NCBI GenBank assembly: GCA_020444275.1
Contig: JAHLLG010000002.1
Location: forward strand, 1,165,991-1,229,990
DNA from: Bacteroidota bacterium
GTDB lineage: Bacteria; Bacteroidota; Bacteroidia; Bacteroidales; UBA12077
Direction: 5' to 3'
Length of the DNA stretch: 64,000 bases
The notes under the pieces are model-generated. The model had not been told where the DNA came from. It searched no databases and saw only the letters and a list, made by a program, of their open reading frames with translations. This document shows, in pieces, positions 27,901-35,047 of this stretch. Numbering within the stretch: position 1 is the first letter of the stretch; each line of letters begins with the position of its first letter. The position numbers and the translations under genes were made by a program.

Positions 27901-28266
27901 TTTCGGATTTAACACAATTTGCTTATCTACCACCTCGTAAACAATTCCGGAATTATCCAAGATTTTATCCAGTAAGTCGTAAATAGTGTATCCTTCTGCT
28001 TCGATACTTATTTTTTGACTTACATCGATCTTGGTATCGTTGTACATAAAATAAAAATCGCTTTGCTGTTCAATTTCTTTAAGTGCCTGCTTAATAGAAA
28101 CATCTTTTAGCGAAAGCGATAACTTTGCGTTTTGCGCATAGTTGCTAGCGGTAGTAATGTTAATATAATTTATTAATAACATGATTACCGCTGCTTTTAG
28201 TACAAAGGAATATTTTTTTAACCTATTCCTTTTCGTTGACTTTGTCTTGCTTTTGAGTTTTTTCAT
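24991..28266 (-). CDS. SusC/RagA-family TonB-linked outer-membrane transporter with STN signalling domain
   Basis: A 1091-residue protein. After a long basic N-terminus and a hydrophobic segment comes an STN domain (about 45-115: LSLKDVSIKQALKEIEQQSDFYFMYN, YTIYDLLDKIL), which touches FecR-type anti-sigma factors. Then a carboxypeptidase-regulatory-like domain (IRGTVTDENGSPLPGVNVFVEGTT, about 138-215), the plug (LTSSIASVNTEQIENT, ALQGRTSGVTINQNSGTPG, SIRGLSSISAGTQPLYVVDGIPV) and a large barrel ending in TYPQVRTYTIGLKFNF. It imports oligomers across the outer membrane using TonB energy. The STN domain plus the upstream fecR gene show that substrate binding is coupled to ECF sigma activation. 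It is followed by SusD. Confidence 0.95.
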   Translation of the reverse strand: MKKLKSKTKSTKRNRLKKYSFVLKAAVIMLLINYINITTASNYAQNAKLSLSLKDVSIKQALKEIEQQSDFYFMYNDTKIDVSQKISIEAEGYTIYDLLDKILDNSGIVYEVVDKQIVLNPKNTKVQSQPDEQIGKIRGTVTDENGSPLPGVNVFVEGTTIGTTTDLDGHYEINIPSEGVTLVFSFVGFKAQLVVVGQQTEINITLYEETTKLDEIVVIGYGTSSKKLLTSSIASVNTEQIENTVSSGFETALQGRTSGVTINQNSGTPGAATSVSIRGLSSISAGTQPLYVVDGIPVTSGDYSQISMEGQSINAIADINPNNIKSISVLKDASAAAIYGARAGNGVILIETKTGSAGETKFDFQAYYGLQEVYKKLDLLNAEEWKEYIVDLGVDPTTFNQNVDTDWLDEVLNVAPVQNYELSASGGKDKTRYYISGRYFNQEGVVLGTNYEKYNGRLNLDHDVSDRFSIGAKISINYSINDRVRGDQSVNGVLPNAISTPPVYPVRDEDGNYATTGWWDNPVATGETVDNQARTFRNISNFYGEYEIIDGLKFKHQWGFDYYNLQEHRYEPGTIQSVASSNGYGADGSSDVFKITQQSTLNYTKSFKEKHNINFLLGYSFEKWKEKFIIVGGTGFSTPDFRYLDAAAVIDQDYTESSYSEFGLESFFGRVKYNYENKYLLSVSMRRDGSSNFGENNKYANLPAGSVAWRIAEEDFLQNIEILSELKLKVSYGYTGNDNIGAFKYLNLYSGGYNYDASPGIIPTQIPNPDLRWETTSNFNLGADLGLFTDRILLSVDYYYNYTTDLLLDRPLPGSSGFTYMSENIGELENKGLEFQLITDNFKGEFSWSSNFNISWNRNKVLELYEDQPITDENRGNNAVLVGEPIGVFYMYKSLGVDPSSGDLVLEDINNDGVINDNDKQVVGSPHADFTGGFTNDFSYKNISLNILLQYSYGNEIFNGVRQYAENMTISNDNQLATVKDRWQEPGDETYIPKADGIYNNDVSSHYLEDGSYLRLKSVTLGYNLPEKLINKIGVNSARVYLRGQNLYTLTPYSGMDPEVNYSGNSTVSRGVDFFTYPQVRTYTIGLKFNF

Positions 28267-28321
28267 AAAAGCGTTTATTAATTATTGAACATTCTTATTT
28301 TTCTCTATTATTAAATCGTTG

Positions 28322-29320
28322 TTAATTGGTAGTTACAATTACCTGATTTGTGTTTCTTTTAATATTTAGATTCGGTGTTGTTTTCTTTATCAATCTTAAC
28401 ACTTCATCTAATGATTCATCTGTAATTGTTATGGTATAATTGTATTTCTGATTTAACTCCTGGTCTACCTGAATATCTATATCGTACCAACGTTCCAAGA
28501 CATGAACTACACGGTAAAACGGATCGTTATCGAAAACAATAATGCCCTGTTTCCAAGAGGTATACTTTTTAGTATCCACCTGGTCCAAAACAAATCTTTC
28601 ATCTTCTTTATAAAAAACAGCTTGATGATTAGGTGTTAGGATCGCCTTTTGGGCCTTTTTCGTTTCAGGATTTACTCTCTTAACGCTAACCTTTCCGGTT
28701 ACTAATGTAGTTTGTATGGTTTTGTCTTCGCTATACGCCATTACATTAAAACTGGTACCCAATACTTCGATATCGAGCTTATCGGTTTTAACAATGAATG
28801 GTTTTTTCGCATTTTTAACAACCTCGAAAAAAGCTTCACCTTCCAAAGTTATCGTTCTATTGTTTCCTATAAATTTCTCGGGATAGGTAATCTTGGTCGC
28901 TGCATTCAACCACACTCTGCTTCCATCGGGTAGTGTTAACTCAGTTCTCTGACCTTTAGGGTTATATTTTTCGACCATAGCCACATTATTGATCATACCT
29001 GGTCGCAATACCAGTAGAAAATATAATGCACCAACAGCCAGCAATGGAATAACTATAGAAGCCGCGTGTTTTACTAAAAAGTTAGCTAACTTTCGAACTT
29101 TAGGTGTACTTTTTTGCTGCGAAATTAAACGAGCATTAATTCCTTTCGTTATTTTCTGATGATCGATACCGTGTTCAGATTTCAAATCGGAATAATCGTC
29201 CCACTGTTCTTTCAGCATAGAATCTGATTCATCGGAATTGTACACCTGTTTCTTTTCCTCATCGGTGGCAATTCCCCAGTAGAATTTCGCAAATAGTTTT
29301 TTATTTATTTTTTTACTCAT
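28322..29320 (-). CDS. FecR-family anti-sigma factor
   Basis: A 332-residue inner-membrane protein. The N-terminal cytoplasmic segment (KKLFAKFYWGIATDEEKKQVYNS) would hold a sigma factor; one transmembrane helix follows (IVIPLLAVGALYFLLVL, about 90-108), then the periplasmic FecR domain: NPKGQRTELTLPDGSRVWLNAATKITYPEKF, RTITLEGEAFFEVVKNAKKPFIVKTDKLDIEVLGTSFNVMAY, and the C-terminal DUF4974 region (NDPFYRVVHVLERWYDIDI, DESLDEVLRLIKKTTPNL). It heads the SusCD operon, 55 bases before SusC. No sigma gene precedes it; the likely partner is the ECF factor at 16604-17194. Length and order are normal for the family. Confidence 0.92.
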   Translation of the reverse strand: MSKKINKKLFAKFYWGIATDEEKKQVYNSDESDSMLKEQWDDYSDLKSEHGIDHQKITKGINARLISQQKSTPKVRKLANFLVKHAASIVIPLLAVGALYFLLVLRPGMINNVAMVEKYNPKGQRTELTLPDGSRVWLNAATKITYPEKFIGNNRTITLEGEAFFEVVKNAKKPFIVKTDKLDIEVLGTSFNVMAYSEDKTIQTTLVTGKVSVKRVNPETKKAQKAILTPNHQAVFYKEDERFVLDQVDTKKYTSWKQGIIVFDNDPFYRVVHVLERWYDIDIQVDQELNQKYNYTITITDESLDEVLRLIKKTTPNLNIKRNTNQVIVTTN

Positions 29321-29338
29321 AAGATATGCAATACGTTT

Positions 29339-29348
29339 TAACCGGTTA
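29339..29348. promoter_or_regulatory. short palindrome upstream of fecR
   Basis: TAACCGGTTA, a perfect 10-base palindrome 19 bases upstream of the fecR start, within the region expected to hold its promoter. Palindromes of this length occur by chance; recorded as a weak operator candidate. Confidence 0.25.
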
Positions 29349-29499
29349 TAATTTTTGCATTACATACCTATAAACACGCGAAGATTAAAATACCCTTAAT
29401 GCTATTTGAAAAAAAATGAAATAAATTTAAGTGGTTTGGTTATACCTTGAAATAATGAACCTTACAACTGCATAAGCTTATTCAATAATAGACAAATGA

Positions 29500-30717
29500 T
29501 TAGTTGTTATGCCAACTGTTAAGATCTAGATCGTAATGGCACATGTTATTGATGCCTGAAAATAACTCGTAAGTTGAAACTGTAGGACATAAATCGTGAT
29601 AAAGACATTTATTGCATGGTTCAACTGTTTGGCGAGTTTTAAACCAACTTTTCTGCGTTATTAATTCTTCTTCAATAACTTGTTTCAGTGTTTTGTCTGA
29701 TAAAGTTGAAACTTGATTATCATTATTATTTAGGTGAACGCTTCCATCAGGAAAAATGGATAACCGACCGAAAAAATTACTATTTAATAATCGTTTAGTT
29801 CTTATTTCTTTAACAGATTGAGTTTGTTCAAACAAGTCATCTTCATCGGTATATACATTTTCTTTAAAAAAACCCGGGTTTTCATTAAATAAGAGTTGAT
29901 AATCGACTTGTTCTAAAATAGTTGGATCCAAATTATCCTGAATCAAATCGTAATCATCTTTATTCTCAATTACAAAATTTAAAGTTATGTTAGGATGCCA
30001 AAATAATTCCTTGTGTTTATTAATAGTTTGAATCTGATTACTATCTGCTAAAACAGAAATATGGATTACTGATTGCAGTTTTTGTATGAATTTAGTATTC
30101 TCAGATATAGTATCCCATTTTAAGCTTATATGTGTGTTATAATATTTGTTATCATATAAATAATTCACAAGCTTAACTAGGTCTTTATGCTTAGAAATAT
30201 CACCTCCAAACAAGGTTACTTCTGTGTTTTTATATATTTGATTGATAATCGATTTAAACTGATTAAAATCTATGTTGCCCTTTTTAGCTTTTGTGCAACA
30301 ATCAAACTGCTTGTAAGCCTTGTGGCAATAGGTGCAATCATGATCGCAATCTGAAGTCAGATACAGATTAATTTTCTTTAAATACTTGAGACTATCGATA
30401 GTTAATTTTTGCTTTAGCTTTTTTAAATCATTTATAATCAGATCATGGTTGTTTTCGAAAAAGGTTACCGGAGTTTTTGAACTAAATTCAACCCTACTAA
30501 TCATGAATTTATTTATTAACTCTCCAATGAAGTCAAGTGCAAACTCAGGTTCTTCATCTTTTACAATAAAATTATTAGCTTTTAAATGAGAGAAATACTC
30601 TACAATATCTAAATCCGAAGAAACAACTTTTTCTCCATCCAATGTATTATAAAATATTAAGCTTTTGTCAGATATATTAAAATAGTTATATGGTTCGGTA
30701 ACTAATTTATATTTCAT
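29500..30717 (-). CDS. second radical SAM-like protein of the GG-Bacteroidales peptide system
   Basis: A 405-residue protein. The N-terminal 110 residues have no radical SAM character and start KLVTEPYNYFNISDKSLIFYNTLDGE, as in the partner proteins of GG-Bacteroidales RiPP systems. A full CxxxCxxC cluster motif follows (SDCDHDCTYCHKA, Cys124, Cys128, Cys131), then TLFGGDISKHKDL (a GGD variant of the GGE SAM motif). The C-terminal end carries extra cysteines (CNKCLYHDLCPTV and NNMC), resembling a SPASM/twitch auxiliary-cluster region. It starts 5 bases after the stop of the first radical SAM gene. Members of this subfamily are sometimes annotated as 'pseudo' radical SAM proteins; this one keeps the cluster cysteines. 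Exact chemistry unknown. Confidence 0.75.
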   Translation of the reverse strand: MKYKLVTEPYNYFNISDKSLIFYNTLDGEKVVSSDLDIVEYFSHLKANNFIVKDEEPEFALDFIGELINKFMISRVEFSSKTPVTFFENNHDLIINDLKKLKQKLTIDSLKYLKKINLYLTSDCDHDCTYCHKAYKQFDCCTKAKKGNIDFNQFKSIINQIYKNTEVTLFGGDISKHKDLVKLVNYLYDNKYYNTHISLKWDTISENTKFIQKLQSVIHISVLADSNQIQTINKHKELFWHPNITLNFVIENKDDYDLIQDNLDPTILEQVDYQLLFNENPGFFKENVYTDEDDLFEQTQSVKEIRTKRLLNSNFFGRLSIFPDGSVHLNNNDNQVSTLSDKTLKQVIEEELITQKSWFKTRQTVEPCNKCLYHDLCPTVSTYELFSGINNMCHYDLDLNSWHNN

Positions 30718-30722
30718 GATAT

Positions 30723-32198
30723 TTAATCTATAACAACCTCATTTTTAATTCTTAAAATATTTTGTTCATTATTCTCCAGGTATGTAAAAACAGCTTCTAA
30801 ATAGTTTTTATATTTCTCTTTAGATGTAAAGTGTTTACAAACTGGTTTATCATCCAGATTTTCGATATAATACATGCACAAGGAGCAACTATCATTGTTG
30901 TAACACTTCTGACACTGCGATTCTAACTTTTGGATATACTCATTATACTTTTCAACCAAACTGGCAAGTCCCTCCTCCATATTATCAATAAATCCTGCAA
31001 AGTAGTTCTGACTAATTCTTTCACAAAACATAATCTTTTTATTCACCGTAACAAACATTTTTTTGGAAAATGGAGTGCATGTGCCAGTTGGTATATATCC
31101 GGTTTCGTTACGATCCAGCAGCACGTTATTGATAGAATTTTTAAAAATACTTGTATTGTTTAATAAAAAAGTAGATATCGTTGTAAACGAAGGCAGGTTT
31201 AAAAAAAGATCCTTACAAACATCTCTATATTTCTCATTTTTAGATAATTCCTGTTCATCAATAACTTTAAACATTTTTTCAAATTCCTTTTTTGATGTTT
31301 CTCTAATACCAGAGTCATTTAAAGGAGCTATCCTTGGAATTTTATTATAGGTTGATTTTACATAATTCATAATAGAAATAACACTATTCCTATTATGAAG
31401 AACAGCATTAAAATTGACCTTCTCTTTAAAATATTGAGGATATCTTTCGGCTATGATATCTATATTACGTTTAATTTCTGAAAAAGCCTTGTTATCGTTT
31501 TTAAATACCCGATAAGAATTTCCCTCCTCGTTTCCATCCAGGCTAATTAATAAATTGAAGTTATGCTTTACAAGGAAATCTAAATGCTTATGAATTAAAA
31601 GACCATTTGTTGTCATGGAAAAAGATACGGGCCTATTAAATTCTTTTCCGTTTACATAATGTACCGTTTTTTCAATAAACTCAAAATTTAATAAAGGTTC
31701 ACCTCCATAAAAGCTAATAATAAGTGGCTTTGAAGATAAGTTGGCATAGTTGGTTTTGCTTTGTTTAATTATATAGTCAATTATCTTTTTACCTTCGTTA
31801 AAAGAGAGGTTTATATTATGCCTTATATCGTAATCGCAATACAAACTGCCATAAGCGCAATATGTGCAATTTAAATTACATCTGTCTGTAACTTCAAAAA
31901 CAAGCTGAGTTAAATTAGCTATATTATATTTTACATTATCGAGGCTAAGTCTTCCTGAGAATTTTTTTAAATTATCAATTCGTCCAAAATATCCATGATC
32001 TTTTAGAAATTGGCACTTCCTTGAAAAAAAGGAACTAACTTTCTCATTACTTGCACTTTCTATTTTATCAAAGTTTTCATATTCAGCCTTTGATATCGCT
32101 TTTAACTCTTTTAATTTTTTATCAAATAAATAGTGGTTATTATTTTTTGATTTTAATAAGAATGTTGAACGCATTTTTGAAACATCATTTTTTTGCAT
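30723..32198 (-). CDS. radical SAM/SPASM peptide maturase, GG-Bacteroidales type
   Basis: A 491-residue enzyme. An N-terminal region (about 1-95) is probably the leader-peptide recognition part. The radical SAM core has VTDRCNLNCTYCAYGSLY (Cys107, Cys111, Cys114 bind the 4Fe-4S cluster) and LIISFYGGEPLLNFEFI (GGE SAM motif). The C-terminal SPASM region holds many cysteines: GTCTPF, KIMFCERI, QCQKCYNNDSCSLCMYY and KPVCKHF, expected to bind two auxiliary clusters. Such enzymes install carbon-sulfur or carbon-carbon crosslinks in ribosomal peptides. Three small precursor genes with Cys-rich cores lie directly upstream, the likely substrates. The gene is preceded by a weak hairpin with T-run that may lower its expression relative to the precursors. 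Confidence 0.85.
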   Translation of the reverse strand: MQKNDVSKMRSTFLLKSKNNNHYLFDKKLKELKAISKAEYENFDKIESASNEKVSSFFSRKCQFLKDHGYFGRIDNLKKFSGRLSLDNVKYNIANLTQLVFEVTDRCNLNCTYCAYGSLYCDYDIRHNINLSFNEGKKIIDYIIKQSKTNYANLSSKPLIISFYGGEPLLNFEFIEKTVHYVNGKEFNRPVSFSMTTNGLLIHKHLDFLVKHNFNLLISLDGNEEGNSYRVFKNDNKAFSEIKRNIDIIAERYPQYFKEKVNFNAVLHNRNSVISIMNYVKSTYNKIPRIAPLNDSGIRETSKKEFEKMFKVIDEQELSKNEKYRDVCKDLFLNLPSFTTISTFLLNNTSIFKNSINNVLLDRNETGYIPTGTCTPFSKKMFVTVNKKIMFCERISQNYFAGFIDNMEEGLASLVEKYNEYIQKLESQCQKCYNNDSCSLCMYYIENLDDKPVCKHFTSKEKYKNYLEAVFTYLENNEQNILRIKNEVVID

Positions 32199-32199
32199 A

Positions 32200-32226
32200 A
32201 AAAAGACTGATCATTAAATAATCAGT
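32200..32226 (-). terminator. weak attenuator ahead of the radical SAM gene
   Basis: On the minus strand ACTGAT, a 9-base loop, then ATCAGT, one C and six T residues, ending 2 bases before the ATG at 32198. A 6-bp AT-rich stem can only be a partial terminator; it would favour precursor over maturase expression. Confidence 0.4.
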
Positions 32227-32262
32227 TCTCATAATCAGCCTTTTAAAGAATACAGGTTTTTT

Positions 32263-32454
32263 TTATGAATGTAATCCTTCAGCAGCATTAGCAGAATTGT
32301 TATCACTGGTCGAAGATCCACCTGAATCGGCATATGCACAAGCACAGATGCAGATTCCCTTACTACCTACTGCCATTCTTTGCGCATCTTGAAATCCAGC
32401 TTTAATTTTTTTGAGCTGTTTTTGCTCCAGAGTTTTCAAATTGATTTTTTTCAT
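32263..32454 (-). CDS. RiPP precursor peptide 1
   Basis: A 63-residue peptide. The leader MKKINLKTLEQKQLKKIKAG matches the GG-Bacteroidales natural-product leader but ends in AG instead of GG. After a short linker comes the core CICACAYADSGGSSTSDN followed by an Asn/Ala/Ser tail ending in GLHS. The three alternating cysteines, the AYA step and the GGSSxSDN block are shared with the two precursors upstream. It is the precursor closest to the maturase gene and the most diverged of the three. Product structure is unknown. Confidence 0.8.
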   Translation of the reverse strand: MKKINLKTLEQKQLKKIKAGFQDAQRMAVGSKGICICACAYADSGGSSTSDNNSANAAEGLHS

Positions 32455-32558
32455 CTCGCAAGGTTTTGTTAATAATTAGAAGTTGTACTTACAATAATAA
32501 CCTTTTATTGCTTTATTACCAAACCCGGTTCAATGAATACAATCTGCTATTTTTATCT

Positions 32559-32598
32559 GAAAAAGCTGGTAACGAGATCATAATCTCCCAACCAGCTT
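32559..32598 (-). terminator. terminator between RiPP precursor genes 2 and 1
   Basis: Read on the minus strand AAGCTGGT, an inner GAGAT/ATCTC stem, then ACCAGCTT and a run of T residues. It lies 26 bases after the stop of precursor 2. It would let precursors 3 and 2 be made in excess of precursor 1 and the enzymes. Confidence 0.75.
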
Positions 32599-32623
32599 CT
32601 ATTTATCTCAAATAATAAAATTA

Positions 32624-32830
32624 TTAAGAATTTAATCCTTGGGCACTATTTGCAGAACTATTATCACTTGATGAAGATCCACCAGAATTTGCATATGCAC
32701 AGCCACAAGAACAGCTACTTCCTCCACCACTATCCATTTCTTCGTCAAATTTTTCTTTGAATTTCATTCTACCACCTTTAACTGTTAACAGCTGATTTTT
32801 TTCCAAAGTGTTTAGCTTAAATTTTTTCAT
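32624..32830 (-). CDS. RiPP precursor peptide 2
   Basis: A 68-residue peptide. Leader MKKFKLNTLEKNQLLTVKGG ends in the double-glycine cleavage site. A charged spacer (MKFKEKFDEEMDSGGG) leads to the core SSCSCGCAYANSGGSSSSDN and an Asn/Ser/Ala tail ending in GLNS. The spacer between GG and core suggests that trimming happens at more than one place or that the spacer helps enzyme docking. The sequence before the start (ATTTATAGATC) is identical to that before precursor 3, so the two arose by tandem duplication including the leader region. Confidence 0.85.
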   Translation of the reverse strand: MKKFKLNTLEKNQLLTVKGGRMKFKEKFDEEMDSGGGSSCSCGCAYANSGGSSSSDNSSANSAQGLNS

Positions 32831-32873
32831 GATCTATAAATATTAATATATTTCGAATGTACTGGTTAATAGT

Positions 32874-33077
32874 TTATCCTTGTGCACTATTTGCAGAGTT
32901 ATTATCACTTGTTGAGGATCCACCATTATTAGCGTAGGCACAAGCACAGCTACAACCACTTCCAGGATTATCACGTTCCAGTTTATCCATTTCTTCGTCA
33001 AATTTTTCTTTAAATTTTCCACCTTTAACTGTTAGCAGCTGATTTTTTGCAAGCGAGTTTAACTTAAACTTTTTCAT
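32874..33077 (-). CDS. RiPP precursor peptide 3
   Basis: A 67-residue peptide, first in the cluster. Leader MKKFKLNSLAKNQLLTVKGG is nearly the same as in precursor 2. The spacer KFKEKFDEEMDKLERDNPGS is longer and more charged, and the core is GCSCACAYANNGGSSTSDN followed by an Asn/Ser/Ala tail ending in AQG. The last residues GLNS of its paralogue are absent. The promoter of the cluster should lie upstream (33078-33200), which is AT-rich; I could not assign its elements. Confidence 0.85.
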   Translation of the reverse strand: MKKFKLNSLAKNQLLTVKGGKFKEKFDEEMDKLERDNPGSGCSCACAYANNGGSSTSDNNSANSAQG

Positions 33078-33205
33078 GATCTATAAATTTTGATTAATAA
33101 ATAATACGAGTGTATTTTAAGCGTTTGCAAAATATATATTTAGTATTCCTTTTCAAAAAAATACAGCGCAAAAAAAATGAACGGTAGCAACTAATTTATA
33201 AACGG

Positions 33206-33967
33206 TTAAATTTCGAATCTTAAACCGTCATAGGCTAATGAAATTCCATGTGGTAGTTCTTCGTTAATATCGTGGTGTAATCCCATTTGATGACTAATAT
33301 GGGTAATGTAAGCTCTTTTAGGACTAAGCTCTTTAATTAACTCGAGTGATTCTGCTAAAGAAAAGTGTGAGATATGTTTTCTTTTTCGCAATGCATTAAT
33401 AATTAAATATTTTGTTCCGTGAAGCTTTTGTTTCTCTTCTTCGCTAATATAATTAGCATCCGTGATATAAGCAAAATCACCGATTCGAAATCCGAAAACG
33501 GGTAATTTATAATGAAAAACACGAATAGGAATAATCTTTACGCCCTTAATATTGAAAGGTTCCGTGCTAATATTTTTTAAATTGATTTGAGGAACGCCAG
33601 GATATTTATTATCGCCAAACGAGTAAAAGAACTCCGATTGAATTACTTTCTGAACTCTCTCTTCGGCATAAATATCAACCGGTTTATGGTTCATAAAATT
33701 AAAAGATCGAACATCGTCTAATCCGGCAATATGGTCTCTGTGCTCATGAGTAATAAGTATAGCATCAATATCAGCAACCTTTTCGCGAAGCATTTGTTGT
33801 CGAAAATCTGGTCCGGCATCAATTACAATATTTACACCATCGTGTTCTACCAAAACAGCGGTGCGTAACCTCTTATCGTTAGGATCAGTTGATTGACACA
33901 CATTGCAATTACAAGCTATAACCGGTACACCTTGCGATGTTCCTGTTCCTAATACTTTTACTTTCAA
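33206..33967 (-). CDS. MBL-fold metallohydrolase, PhnP-like phosphodiesterase
   Basis: A 253-residue cytoplasmic protein of the metallo-beta-lactamase superfamily. The start MKVKVLGTGTSQGVPVIACNCNVCQS with its cysteine group resembles PhnP, a phosphoribosyl 1,2-cyclic phosphate phosphodiesterase, where cysteines near the N-terminus bind a structural zinc. The di-metal site is present: ILITHEHRDHIAGLDDVRSFN (HxHxDH), FAYITDANYIS, and the closing YITHISHQMGLHHD. It is 3 bases from the stop of the symporter-like gene upstream, forming an operon. No other phosphonate genes are near, so the true substrate is unknown. Confidence 0.85.
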   Translation of the reverse strand: MKVKVLGTGTSQGVPVIACNCNVCQSTDPNDKRLRTAVLVEHDGVNIVIDAGPDFRQQMLREKVADIDAILITHEHRDHIAGLDDVRSFNFMNHKPVDIYAEERVQKVIQSEFFYSFGDNKYPGVPQINLKNISTEPFNIKGVKIIPIRVFHYKLPVFGFRIGDFAYITDANYISEEEKQKLHGTKYLIINALRKRKHISHFSLAESLELIKELSPKRAYITHISHQMGLHHDINEELPHGISLAYDGLRFEI

Positions 33968-33970
33968 AAT

Positions 33971-34888
33971 TTAACCTTTCTTTACTTCTAAACGAATTGA
34001 TAAAAATAGTAAATATAATAATACTATAACGGCCAATATAGCAGAAGGGATAGCTGCTTCCTTACCAAAAAGTGTTAAGGCCGTTACCACAGAAAACCCT
34101 GAACTTTTAATAGTTAACAGTAATACCTGCGTGATATTTCGTTCATACTTAACACCTAACTTTTTTGAAAAGATTTCCCACAAAGATCCAATTCCAAACG
34201 TGGCAGATAATAAAACAATTGATGATAACATCAGGATTTTTGGATCACTAAAAAATACATCTCTGTTCATTCCTACTGCGGTAAATATGATAATGGCAAA
34301 TCCCCAATCGACCACCTTACCTCTTATTTTTGCCACGTATTTAAATATAGGTTTATACAATAAGAATCTGGATAAAATAAGTGGTACTAACACTAACTTA
34401 ATCATTAGTATAAATAGCGACCAGGAACTAACGCTTGCTCCATCGGCAAAAAACTGCACCAAGATGGGTGCAATACCAATGGATGCCAAAAAAGCACCAA
34501 AAACACCTAATATTGAATATTCAATATCGCCTTTTAATATGTCGGAAAATGGAATAACTGCTACTCCTGGCGGTGCAGCAACAATTACTACAAATCCCAT
34601 GAAAAGCTCTTCGGTTGGCATTAAAAACCAGGCAAGTATTAAAACTACTGCACCAAATAAAAAGTAATTTAATACAGTACCAACAAGCATTGGCTTGAAT
34701 AGTTTTTTTATTGGAAGTAATGCCTTGGAATCAATTCCGGTGGTAGAAAAAACCATAGTCAGTCCTAAAATAAATATGGTATAATCTTTTATATGTACGG
34801 CATAGTCTCCCAGTGTCATTCCCATGATTACGGCAAAAACCAGAATAAAATTTCTGTTTAGTATAACTGTACGGATAAAATTTATCAT
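33971..34888 (-). CDS. bile acid:sodium symporter (SBF)-family membrane protein
   Basis: A 305-residue polytopic protein with about nine or ten hydrophobic segments. Typical SBF/BASS-like features are ILGLTMVFSTTGIDSKAL (the helix 3 region), FVVIVAAPPGVAVIPFSDILKGDIEYSILGVFGAFLASIGIAPILVQ (the crossover with proline and glycine residues) and LLLTIKSSGFSVVTALTLFGKEAAIPSAILAVIVLLY. Family members move organic anions with sodium (bile acids, pantoate, pyruvate). The substrate here is unknown. It is the first gene of a pair with the MBL-fold hydrolase. Confidence 0.75.
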   Translation of the reverse strand: MINFIRTVILNRNFILVFAVIMGMTLGDYAVHIKDYTIFILGLTMVFSTTGIDSKALLPIKKLFKPMLVGTVLNYFLFGAVVLILAWFLMPTEELFMGFVVIVAAPPGVAVIPFSDILKGDIEYSILGVFGAFLASIGIAPILVQFFADGASVSSWSLFILMIKLVLVPLILSRFLLYKPIFKYVAKIRGKVVDWGFAIIIFTAVGMNRDVFFSDPKILMLSSIVLLSATFGIGSLWEIFSKKLGVKYERNITQVLLLTIKSSGFSVVTALTLFGKEAAIPSAILAVIVLLYLLFLSIRLEVKKG

Positions 34889-35047
34889 GCTTTTCTAAAT
34901 TTACAACAAATATAAAAGCTTATATGGAAAATAAGTTCGCTTTGAAGACAATAATATCATTATTATGTTTTCTTATCCCAACATATTTTGGTTGAAATTG
35001 GTATTCTATTTTCATATTTTTGATTATTACTAAAAAAAGGAGGCATT

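Noticed and set aside
34131-34667. 178-codon open frame on the plus strand
   Set aside because: It lies wholly antisense to the bile-acid-symporter-family gene, has no recognisable domain, and its composition mirrors the opposite strand.
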